Shown: positions 1 through 8,850 of the stretch, in pieces
Layout of the letters: every line of letters starts with the position of its first letter
How positions within the stretch are numbered: the stretch's first letter is position 1
Assembly (NCBI RefSeq): GCF_004025585.1
Contig: NZ_QTZO01000012.1
Coordinates: 1-64,000, forward strand
DNA from: Pseudodesulfovibrio sp. S3
GTDB lineage: Bacteria; Desulfobacterota; Desulfovibrionia; Desulfovibrionales; Desulfovibrionaceae
Length of the DNA: 64,000 nt
Direction of reading: 5' to 3'
Position numbers and translations under genes: made by a program
The notes under the pieces: generated by a model
Databases searched by the model: none
What the model was told of the DNA's origin: nothing
What the model saw: the letters and a program-made list of their open reading frames with translations, nothing else

Positions 1-48
1 GGCTTGCTGTCGTAGGGGGAGGCTTGTGCGGGAGGGGGGCGGGGACGA

Positions 49-86
49 GAGCCGCTGTTGGATGCCGTTGGCATCCAAGGCGCTCC
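49..86. repeat. 38-bp REP-like hairpin, copy 1
   Basis: This 38-bp element has conserved ends GAGCCGCTGTT and GGCGCTCC around a stem TTGGATGCC/GGCATCCAA with a GTT loop. Two copies of the same length and with the same ends occur at 56150-56187 and 56212-56249, where the stem is TTTGCAGCC/GGCGGCAAA. The pairing is therefore kept while the sequence changes. This resembles a repetitive extragenic palindrome; no REP-associated transposase is in the window. Confidence 0.6.
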
Positions 87-146
87 ACTGGATGCGAAAG
101 GCAATCCGCTTTTTTTCCGAACTCGCCACGTCGTTTTTGAAGCATC

Positions 147-838
147 TTACAGCGAGGGGCAATTGGAAGCGGGGCTTAGAGCCTGTTGTGCGCGGCGGAG
201 CGTGGCCCGGAAAGCGTTCGTTCACGAACTTTTTTTCCCGGGCAGTGGAGCCGCGCTACAGGCTCTTGGTCCCGATTCCAGGATTACAGCCCAAAAAAGG
301 CGTTTTTGCCTACTTTTGTCGCCTTGAACAAAAGTAGGGCGCTGTAAGAGCGCAACACTTCAAAAGGATATAGAGCCTAACCCTCACCGCGAATGCGCTA
401 CGAACAAAACAACCAACCCCACCCTGAAGGGAATACGCGCTCATCACCACCGCGAATGCGCGCACACCCTCCCTTCAACAAATTCAACAAACCACCCCCA
501 CCACCCTTACAACGCCGAACAATTGGCCCCGAAGCCTAGAGCCTGTCTTGGGCGGCGAAGCGCAGCCCGATTGAGTCCACTGGGTGGACAATCGTTTCGG
601 GCAGCGAAAGCCGCCTACAGGCTCTTGGCTTCGGGGCCAGGCTCACAGCGCAGAAAAGCGTTTTTTGCTTCATTTTTGTCGATTCGGACAAAAAGAAGTC
701 GCTGTAAAAGCGAAACACTTCGTAGGGAAAACGAGCCTAAGCCTCACCGCGAATGCGCTACGAACCTAACAAACAACAACACTCGGTATAGAGAACGACT
801 CATCACCACCGCGAATGCGCACACAACATATGAAGAGA
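147..838. repeat. Two tandem ~360-bp structured non-coding units
   Basis: Two copies of one non-coding unit lie in tandem, copy 1 at about 147-478 and copy 2 at about 506-838. Each starts near a shared CTTACA...AATTGG, then runs through a long imperfect inverted repeat (179-265; 539-624, both GAGCCTGT...ACAGGCTC), three smaller hairpins (298-311, 309-338, 339-353; 656-670, 667-698, 699-713), and a shared tail containing CACCGCGAATGCGC. The copies differ in many bases, but paired positions change together: the last hairpin is GCGCT/AGCGC in copy 1 and TCGCT/AGCGA in copy 2. No plausible gene is present. It could be a structured RNA, a REP-like DNA element or a decayed mobile element; I cannot choose between these. 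Confidence 0.7.
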
Positions 839-853
839 AAGGGAAAAAAAGGG

Positions 854-1693
854 TCAGGCCTGCGCAGCCTCTCCTGTGGAGATGGTCCGTCCGTCCCTGG
901 CCTTGTCCGTGTCGATGAACCGATGCAGCATCGTCTCCACCTCGCCGAGATTCACGGTGGTATCAAGACAGGGACCATTGGGCCGCTGGTTGAGTACCCC
1001 GTAAACAGGCAGGGGATAGGTGTCCTGGATGCCGCTGGAAAGGTCGCGGTAACAGGCCACGGCGATGATCAGCCGGGGCCTGAGCTGGACCACGATGCGG
1101 CGGGCGATGGTGCCGCCCGTGGCTATGGCCAGATTGACGCCGTACCTGTCGTGCAGGTCGAGCAGTCCGGCCATGGGGCATTTGCCGCACCGCTTGCAGT
1201 TGTTGATGTCATAGGTAAGGCGCCGGTCGCATTTGGAATTTTGCAGACAGTGCGGCATGAGCAGCAGGATGTCCTTGGGCGCATACCGTCCGGCTTCGGC
1301 CAGAACCAGTTCGTTATTGACTGTGATGAAGGAAAGTTTGATGTGCTGCTTATCGATGCCGAGCACGCGACCGAGCAGGACCATGAGCGGCAGGAAGAGC
1401 TTGATGGTCAGGCCCCGGAAACGCTTGGCTCCGGGCAGTGGCTTCTTGGTGATGATATTCAGGAAAAGGCCCCAATAGGCAACGCAGACGAACCCTATCA
1501 GGATGAGGATCACGCCGCCCAGCACCCATTTTGCCGCCGGGTGGATGGTGTCCAGCCCAATGAACGGGACCACCCATAGCAGGGCCAGGAACAGGCAGAT
1601 GATCAGGCATGAAAAGCTGATCAGGCCGACAAAGAGGCGTTTGCGCGCTGTGCGTATGGACCTGGGCTGTTCCAAGGCACTTCCTACTTGCAT
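854..1693 (-). CDS. DUF116 family membrane protein
   Basis: The 279-residue product has two hydrophobic segments in its first ~90 residues, followed by a soluble domain with many cysteines (MPHCLQNSKCD, NNCKRCGKCPM, VACYRDL). The pattern CxxCGxCPM is typical of DUF116 proteins, which probably bind a metal or Fe-S centre; the function is unknown. The start is taken as the ATG at 1693, inside the last codons of fmt, giving a 10-nt overlap and implying translational coupling. A much longer open frame continues upstream to 2512 but is only the shadow of fmt. Gene order def-fmt-DUF116 suggests a link to N-terminal methionine processing or simply shared expression. Confidence 0.85.
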   Translation of the reverse strand: MQVGSALEQPRSIRTARKRLFVGLISFSCLIICLFLALLWVVPFIGLDTIHPAAKWVLGGVILILIGFVCVAYWGLFLNIITKKPLPGAKRFRGLTIKLFLPLMVLLGRVLGIDKQHIKLSFITVNNELVLAEAGRYAPKDILLLMPHCLQNSKCDRRLTYDINNCKRCGKCPMAGLLDLHDRYGVNLAIATGGTIARRIVVQLRPRLIIAVACYRDLSSGIQDTYPLPVYGVLNQRPNGPCLDTTVNLGEVETMLHRFIDTDKARDGRTISTGEAAQA

Positions 1694-2685
1694 TCCTTCA
1701 TGTATCCGCAGCTGAAAGCCGTGGCATCCATGGCTTTTTTCCCCTGGGGCTTTACTTCCGGGGTCAGGTATATCTTGTCGGCGGTGACGATGCCGAGGTG
1801 GCCGTCCATCTCGCCGAGGATGGTGCCGGGAGCGACCTTGGGGGCCGACTCCTCCGAGACCATGCCGGGGGAGACGTTCAATCGGATGGTCTTGCCTTCC
1901 GGATTGGTCCAGTCGAAAAACGCGCCGGGCCAGGGATACATGGCTCGTATCTGGTTGTGGATGGCCTTGGCGGGGCGGTTCCAGTCGATCCCGCCTTCTT
2001 TTTTTTCCAGTTTTTTTGCGTAGGTGGCGATCGTATTGTCTTGCGGTTTGAGGTCGTAAGCCCCTGTTTGCAGCCGGGCCAGGGCCTCGCAGATGCAGAT
2101 GCCGCCGAGCTTGGCCAGTTCGTCGTGGATGGTGCCCGCGTGGTCGTTGTGGCCGATGCGCAGGGCGCGCTGCACCATGACCGGACCGGTGTCCAGGCCC
2201 GCTTCCATCTTCATGATGGAAATGCCGGTGACCACGTCGCCGTTCTCGATGGCCCGCTGGATCGGGGCCGCACCGCGCCATTGGGGCAGCAGGGAGGCGT
2301 GGATGTTCAGCGGGTGCAGGACGGGGATATCGAGCACGCTCTGCGGCAGGATCAGGCCGTAGGCCGCCACCACCAGCACGTCCGGCTTGAGTCGGGCCAG
2401 TTGGTCGATGTCCGCCCGGTCCTTGAAATTCACGGGCTGGAATACCGGGATATCGTTTTCCAGGGCCACCACCTTGACGGGTGAGGGCTTGCACTGCTGT
2501 CCGCGTCCGCACGGGCGGTCGGGCTGGGTGTATATGCCGACGAGTTCGGCGGCATCGAACTTGAGCAGGATACTGAGCGCCTCGGCCGCGAAGTCAGGGG
2601 TGCCCATGAACACGGTGCGCAGGGGTTTCAGTTTCACTGCGCCCCAGGCCTCGGGAGTGTTTGTGCTGGTGGCCTTTACTTCCAT
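1684..2685 (-). CDS. fmt: Methionyl-tRNA formyltransferase
   Basis: This enzyme formylates initiator Met-tRNA using 10-formyl-tetrahydrofolate. The family motifs are visible: the N-terminal VFMGTPDFAA, the folate-binding HPLNIHASLLPQWRGAAP with the catalytic Asn-His pair, and ITGISIMKMEAGLDTGP-type sequence after it. The annotated ATG gives 333 residues, about 20 more than usual before the conserved core. A GTG at 2637 would start the protein just before the core (KLKPLRTVFMG), so the true start may lie there; the ATG has AAGG eight bases upstream. It overlaps the end of def, consistent with the common def-fmt operon. Confidence 0.95.
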   Translation of the reverse strand: MEVKATSTNTPEAWGAVKLKPLRTVFMGTPDFAAEALSILLKFDAAELVGIYTQPDRPCGRGQQCKPSPVKVVALENDIPVFQPVNFKDRADIDQLARLKPDVLVVAAYGLILPQSVLDIPVLHPLNIHASLLPQWRGAAPIQRAIENGDVVTGISIMKMEAGLDTGPVMVQRALRIGHNDHAGTIHDELAKLGGICICEALARLQTGAYDLKPQDNTIATYAKKLEKKEGGIDWNRPAKAIHNQIRAMYPWPGAFFDWTNPEGKTIRLNVSPGMVSEESAPKVAPGTILGEMDGHLGIVTADKIYLTPEVKPQGKKAMDATAFSCGYMKECK

Positions 2686-3170
2686 CTGAGCGCCTTTTTT
2701 CTATATATGGCCTTTTTCAGGCGGCCGGTCCGGTCGGCCAGGGTGATGCCGTTCAGGTGGTCGATCTCGTGCTGCAGGATGATGGCCAAAAAACCGTCCG
2801 TATCCACGCAGACGTCCTTGCCGTCGCGGTCCAGGGCCTTGACTTTGACCCGTTCCTTGCGCTGGACCTTGACGTTCAGCTCCGGGCAACTCAGGCAGCC
2901 TTCTTCAGACTCCACCTCACCGTCACATTCCACGATCTCCGGGTTGATGAACACCCGCAGGTCGCCCCTGATCTTCGGGCCGGTCTGGTCCACGCAGATC
3001 AGTCGGATGGACTCGCCCACCTGGGGTGCGGCCAGACCCACCCCGTCGGACTCGTACATGGTCTCGATCATGTTCTCGATGAGCTCCTTGAGCTCAGGGG
3101 TGACCTCGGTGATCGTTTCGGCCTTGGCCGCCAAAACCTCATCGGGCCAGGTACATATTTCCAGTTTCAT
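2676..3170 (-). CDS. def: Peptide deformylase
   Basis: This metalloenzyme removes the formyl group from nascent proteins, acting after Fmt in the same cycle. All three family motifs are present: GVGLAAPQVG, EGCLSCPE (metal-ligand Cys) and QHEIDHLNG (HExxH). The start at 3170 (MKLEICTWPDEVL) gives 164 residues, the usual length, and has GGAGG about nine bases upstream. A longer frame begins at 3227, but its extra 19 residues are not family-like and lie in repeat sequence. The next gene, fmt, overlaps its 3' end by ten bases. Confidence 0.96.
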   Translation of the reverse strand: MKLEICTWPDEVLAAKAETITEVTPELKELIENMIETMYESDGVGLAAPQVGESIRLICVDQTGPKIRGDLRVFINPEIVECDGEVESEEGCLSCPELNVKVQRKERVKVKALDRDGKDVCVDTDGFLAIILQHEIDHLNGITLADRTGRLKKAIYRKKALRWK

Positions 3171-3220
3171 TTTTCTTGCCTCCGGCGGCCCAAGAACCTT
3201 TTGAAAAAGGTTTTTGGGAA

Positions 3221-3245
3221 TCTCCAAAACTTTTTGTCGCGTCGC
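3221..3245 (+). repeat. Dispersed AAACTTTTTG element, copy a
   Basis: The sequence CTCCAAAACTTTTTGTCGC belongs to a family also found at 3408-3445 (minus), 24677-24705 (minus), 29922-29964 and 53990-54028. All copies share a CTCC stretch, AAACTTTTT and then a GCGC/TCGC-rich tail, and all lie between genes. Confidence 0.5.
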
Positions 3246-3407
3246 AGAGCCGGTATACGGCCTCGAAAAGATGGGTGCGACGTTAAGTGACAGGTCTTGT
3301 GTATATTAATAAGTTCTAAAATTCAAAAGGCGAGTGTTTGCACGACTCGCCATCTTCACCAAAGGTTTTTGCCATTGAGCGGTGCGCCTGTTGATTCCGC
3401 ATGGCTT

Positions 3408-3445
3408 CGAACGGAGTGAGCTATAAAAAGTTTTGAAGGGAGAGC
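3408..3445 (-). repeat. Dispersed AAACTTTTTG element, copy b
   Basis: Read on the minus strand this gives CTCCC, AAAACTTTTT, then CTCACTCCG. It matches the core of the other copies and sits directly beside the aspS terminator hairpin. Confidence 0.45.
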
Positions 3446-3481
3446 GCGAGAGGGAAACTTTTTCAAAAGTTCCCCTCTCGC
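3446..3481 (-). terminator. Terminator-like hairpin after aspS
   Basis: A 17-bp inverted repeat with one mismatch (GCGAGAGGG...; right arm ends CCCCTCTCGC) starts ten bases beyond the aspS stop codon. There is no clean T-run directly after it, so termination may be inefficient or need help. Confidence 0.6.
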
Positions 3482-3490
3482 ATCTTTCTC

Positions 3491-5308
<1,818 letters not shown>

Positions 5309-5364
5309 TGTCTCTCCGTCTCAAATGATGTCGGTCCAGGGTGTCCGGACCGTTTTAGTCGTGT

Positions 5365-6606
5365 TTACAGACTCGCCAGGTACAGGGCGCGGTCCAGGGT
5401 TTCCTGTTCCATGTCGCCGACCATGTCCTTGACGGTGATGGTCTTGTTCGCCAGTTCCTCTCCGCCCATGATCAGGCAGGTTCGGGCGCCGGATTTGTTG
5501 GCCGATCTCATGCGGGATTTCATGGACCCGCCGCAGAAGCTGACTTCGCCCGAAAGTCCCTTGTCGCGCAGGGCCTGGGCAAAAAGCATGGCCTCGTTGG
5601 CCGCGTCCTGATCCACCACGGCCAGGTAGAAATCCGGTTTTGCGGCTTCGAGCTGATCCAACAGCAGGGCGAGGCGCTCCATGCCGCAGGCAAATCCCGT
5701 GGCCGAACAGTCCGGGCCGCCGAGGGTCTTGATCAAGCCGTCGTACCTGCCGCCGCCCGCCACCGCGGTCTGGGAGCCGATGTCGTAGCTGGCCACCTCG
5801 AAACAGGTGCGCACATAGTAGTCCAGGCCGCGCACCAGCCGGGTGTTCAGCTCATAGGCCACGCCCGCGCCGGTCAGGATGGATTTCACGTCCGAGAAAT
5901 GGGTCTCGCATTCGCCGCAAAGATGGTCGGTGATGGCCGGGGCGTCCGCCACCAGTTCCTTGCAGGCGGGCACCTTGCAGTCGAGCACGCGCAGGGGATT
6001 GGTCTCCATGCGGCGCTGGCAGTCCTCGCAGAACGCGTTCTTGTCCTTGGACTTGTAGAAGTCGATGAGGGCCTGCTTGTAGGTCGGGCGGCATTCGTGG
6101 CAGCCCAGCGAATTCAGTTCGATGGTCAGTTTGGTCAGGCCTATCCGGTTGAGGAACGTCTTGAGCATGAGGATCAGCTCGGCATCGGCCTGGGCCTCGG
6201 GCGCACCGAAAATCTCCGCATTGATCTGGTGGAACTGACGCTGGCGGCCTTTTTGCGGACGTTCGTAGCGGAACATGGGGCCAAAGGTGAAAAATTTCGA
6301 GATGGCACCCGGCTGATGAATCTTGGACTCGATGAAGGCGCGGACCACACCTGCCGTGGCCTCGGGACGCATGGTAAGGGAGCGGTCCTTGCGGTCCGGG
6401 AAGGTGAACATCTCCTTGCCCACCACGTCCGTGTCTTCGCCGATGGATTTCTGGAAAAGTTCGGTCTTCTCGAGAATGGGCGTGCGCAGTTCGCCGAAAC
6501 CGTATCGGGAAAACACCTCGCGGGCGTTGTTTTCCATGTGCGTGAACTTGGCGGCCTCTTCCGGGAAAAGGTCCACGAATCCTTTGATCTTTTGTATTTT
6601 GGCCAT
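5365..6606 (-). CDS. hisS: Histidyl-tRNA synthetase
   Basis: This class II synthetase charges tRNA-His. Motif 1 and 2 regions (LRTPILEKTELF, TMRPEATAGVVRA, MFRYERPQKGRQRQFHQ) and the histidine-binding motif GLDYYVRTCFE are visible. The protein ends with the anticodon-binding domain. I chose the ATG at 6606 (MAKIQKIKGFVDLFP), which matches the usual start of the family; it has AAGGAT about 12 bases upstream. An ATG at 6636 would add ten residues. A four-cysteine insertion (CHEC, CEDC, CKVPACK, CGEC) is present around residues 170-240 and could bind zinc. Confidence 0.96.
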   Translation of the reverse strand: MAKIQKIKGFVDLFPEEAAKFTHMENNAREVFSRYGFGELRTPILEKTELFQKSIGEDTDVVGKEMFTFPDRKDRSLTMRPEATAGVVRAFIESKIHQPGAISKFFTFGPMFRYERPQKGRQRQFHQINAEIFGAPEAQADAELILMLKTFLNRIGLTKLTIELNSLGCHECRPTYKQALIDFYKSKDKNAFCEDCQRRMETNPLRVLDCKVPACKELVADAPAITDHLCGECETHFSDVKSILTGAGVAYELNTRLVRGLDYYVRTCFEVASYDIGSQTAVAGGGRYDGLIKTLGGPDCSATGFACGMERLALLLDQLEAAKPDFYLAVVDQDAANEAMLFAQALRDKGLSGEVSFCGGSMKSRMRSANKSGARTCLIMGGEELANKTITVKDMVGDMEQETLDRALYLASL

Positions 6607-6734
6607 ATCGTGTTCAATATCCTTAATGATTGTCATGTGGCTGGAACCGAATCTGGTTAGACCATACGCGTTGGATTGTCAAAAAGAGAGTGGCGTATTG
6701 TGCTGGGGAAATGACGAATATGTCAAATGGCACA

Positions 6735-6759
6735 GCGCCTCCGAAGTTCACGGAGGCGC
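6735..6759 (-). terminator. Hairpin after the acyltransferase gene
   Basis: A perfect nine-base-pair stem, GCGCCTCCG/CGGAGGCGC, with a seven-base loop lies 33 bases beyond the stop codon of the acyltransferase gene. It lacks a T-run. Confidence 0.5.
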
Positions 6760-6791
6760 AGCCAGGACGGTTTCTGTAGGATGGAGTGGTG

Positions 6792-7979
6792 TCAGATGAA
6801 TATCAGGAAGCCGAAAAAACAGGCAGAAGCCAGTCCGAGTTGGAGCAGACGGCTTCTGGTTCCTTCAGCCTGACTGATGCCCCAGCAGATGGTCACAGGC
6901 ACGGTAAATGCGGTGGCTGCCTTCACCCAGAGGGGCAGCGGCATGTGCAGGAGGACGGCCTGCGCGTAGACCACCAGCGGCATGTGCCATATATAGATGG
7001 TGTAGGAAGCCTTGCTCAAGGATTCCCGCCAAGGGGACGGTCCGGCCAGGAAGCGGCGGGTCAGGTTCACGGCCAGTGCTGTGGCGGAGACTGCCATTAC
7101 GGCTCGGAGCAGCCCATGGATCGCGGCGTACCCGAGCGGGCTAGAGGGAGTGGTCATGAACGTGGGAACCAGGGCCAGCATGGCCGCCTGCGCCGAAAGG
7201 AACAGAAGGAGCCAGAGCCATGTGGTGCCGGGGAAAGGCCGTGGCGAATCCACGTGGGGACGGGCCAGGACCCCGAATACGAATATACCTGCATAGAGGG
7301 GCAGTCGGGTGGGTTGGAAGAGCAGGAATGGGCCGAATCTGGCCCAGGCCCAGTCCGGGACCAGCAGGTTGATGGCGGCGAATCCCAGGGCCGGAATCAT
7401 GATGGCAAGCAGGATGAGGGGTTTCAGACTGTGGAAGTTGGGACGAAATCGGAACAGCCTGCGGCAGCCCGCATAGGCGAGGAAAAAGAGGAGCAACAGG
7501 GAAAGGAACCACAGGTGGTGGGGGGAAACTGCGTCCGCATAGTGTGCACCCTGCTGCATGTCGGCGATGACCACGAATCCCCAGTCCGTGAAAGTGGATA
7601 TCCAGTGCATCCAGTATCTGAAGAACGTGAGAGGGGTCTCGGTTCTATGCAGGTAGCCCAGGTAGACCATGGTCGGCAGGTAGATAATGGGCAGGGCCAG
7701 CAGGGGGATGCCCAGTCGTTGGGATTTGGCCTTGAGGAATCCGGCAGTGCCGTTTCGGTCCAGGGAGGGCGTGGCAAATACGCCAGCCACGAAGAAGAGT
7801 ACGGGGAGGGCGAAGGTGTCGATGAGCAGAATCAGAATGTCGAAGACCGGAGCCTGCGCATCCCGGGCGTGCCACCACGGGATGATCGCGGCGTATGCGC
7901 AGGCCGCGTGGAGCAGGACGATACACAGGACCATGAGGGCCCGGAGGTTGTCGAAGGAATGGTTTCTAGGCGGTGTCAT
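6792..7979 (-). CDS. Acyltransferase family membrane protein
   Basis: This 395-residue protein of about ten transmembrane segments begins with the family signature SFDNLRALMVLCIVLLHAA, whose conserved Arg and His belong to the acyltransferase-3 / MdoC-like family. Such proteins O-acylate sugars or other membrane-exposed substrates; the substrate here cannot be told. The start codon lies inside the last 14 bases of the TetR gene, so the two are probably translated together and co-regulated. Confidence 0.85.
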   Translation of the reverse strand: MTPPRNHSFDNLRALMVLCIVLLHAACAYAAIIPWWHARDAQAPVFDILILLIDTFALPVLFFVAGVFATPSLDRNGTAGFLKAKSQRLGIPLLALPIIYLPTMVYLGYLHRTETPLTFFRYWMHWISTFTDWGFVVIADMQQGAHYADAVSPHHLWFLSLLLLFFLAYAGCRRLFRFRPNFHSLKPLILLAIMIPALGFAAINLLVPDWAWARFGPFLLFQPTRLPLYAGIFVFGVLARPHVDSPRPFPGTTWLWLLLFLSAQAAMLALVPTFMTTPSSPLGYAAIHGLLRAVMAVSATALAVNLTRRFLAGPSPWRESLSKASYTIYIWHMPLVVYAQAVLLHMPLPLWVKAATAFTVPVTICWGISQAEGTRSRLLQLGLASACFFGFLIFI

Positions 7980-8667
7980 TGTTCCCCCTTGCGGTTAAGA
8001 GGGGTGGTATTTCCCCCTTTTCCAGCGCATCCCTGGTGGCAGTCAATCCCGCCATGGAGAAGCGCATGATGTGGTCGATCAGCGGCTCCTGGTATTTGCT
8101 GATGCCGGGATGCTCCGGGTAGACCCGGCTGAACACCGGCCAAAAGGCCAGGTAGTAGAATATCTGGCCGCCCACGCTGGCCAGGCTGTCCCGGATCAGG
8201 AAGTCCGGGGCGTCCTCCCCGAGGATCTCCCGGATGATGCCTGACAGTTCCTCGTTGTCCGGACGGGTGAACTGTTCCACGAGGTCGTCAAGGTGCTGTG
8301 ACGGCGACATCATCTCCCTGAGGACGATGGTGGTGATGTCCTTGGCCACAGGGTGGTCGCTGAATCCCACCTCCACCATGATGGTCAGGAACCGTCGCAG
8401 TTTTGCCTTCGGGGAAAGCCCGTTTGAAGGCTGCGCTTTTTCCTGTTCTGTCCTGCGCCGCAGGTTCTCTGCGAAAACCATGTCCAGAATGGCTTTGTAG
8501 AGCTTTGCCTTGGAGCCGAAATAGTAGTTCACTGCCGTGGCATTGGCCGTGCCGGCTTCGCGGCAGATATCCCGGACCGTTGCCTGGTCGTATCCGTCCC
8601 GGGAAAAAAGCCGCACTGCCGCGAAGAATATCTTGTCTTTGGTGGTCGGATTGTCCGGCATACCCAT
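7966..8667 (-). CDS. TetR/AcrR family regulator with CerR-like C-terminus
   Basis: This 233-residue repressor-like protein has a TetR helix-turn-helix near the N-terminus (TVRDICREAGTANATAVNYY). The C-terminal part (LREMMSPSQHLDDL, IREILGEDAPDFL) looks like the DUF1956/CerR ligand domain. The ATG at 8667 has GGAGG seven bases upstream; the frame opens earlier at 8721, but without a good ribosome site. It is divergent from the molybdopterin oxidoreductase, and a palindrome in the gap is the likely operator. It overlaps the acyltransferase gene downstream. Confidence 0.9.
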   Translation of the reverse strand: MGMPDNPTTKDKIFFAAVRLFSRDGYDQATVRDICREAGTANATAVNYYFGSKAKLYKAILDMVFAENLRRRTEQEKAQPSNGLSPKAKLRRFLTIMVEVGFSDHPVAKDITTIVLREMMSPSQHLDDLVEQFTRPDNEELSGIIREILGEDAPDFLIRDSLASVGGQIFYYLAFWPVFSRVYPEHPGISKYQEPLIDHIMRFSMAGLTATRDALEKGEIPPLLTARGNNDTA

Positions 8668-8731
8668 GGTCGTTCCTCCTGGTTGCCCGTCAAGGATAGC
8701 CGGTTGCCCGCCAAATAACAATGCAGGTGTA

Positions 8732-8762
8732 TAATGCGATCGATTAATGCAATCGCATTAAT
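8732..8762. promoter_or_regulatory. Palindromic operator between divergent genes
   Basis: A near-perfect 20-bp palindrome, ATTAATGC, four bases, GCATTAAT, occupies 8743-8762. A further half-site, TAATGCGAT (8732-8740), precedes it, so TAATGC occurs as repeated half-sites about 11-13 bases apart. It lies 65 bp upstream of the TetR start and about 90 bp upstream of the oxidoreductase start, the expected place for an operator of the TetR protein. Confidence 0.65.
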
Positions 8763-8850
8763 CTGTGGTTCTTGTCAAGGGGGAGTATCAATAATTTGGA
8801 TTTGACCTGGACAGACAAATTCTCCACTCTTGCCGGTGAAGGAGCAAAAC

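Larger units (their letters stand above)
3171..3490. other. Gene-free region with repeats and hairpins
   Basis: Between def and aspS there is no coding sequence. It holds two copies of the dispersed AAACTTTTTG element (3221-3245 on plus, 3408-3445 on minus), a seven-base-pair hairpin GGCGAGT/ACTCGCC at 3329-3351, and the aspS terminator hairpin at 3446-3481. The def promoter presumably lies here but no convincing -35/-10 pair was found. Confidence 0.6.

Noticed and set aside
360-830. CACCGCGAATGCGC repeats as a CRISPR array
   Set aside because: The short repeats are unevenly spaced and belong to two larger duplicated units; there are no cas genes and no regular spacers.
854-2512. Long open frame of 552 codons extending DUF116 upstream
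   Set aside because: From 1694 to 2512 it is the antisense-like shadow of fmt; composition is Arg/Gly/Pro-rich and no family sequence appears until the ATG at 1693.
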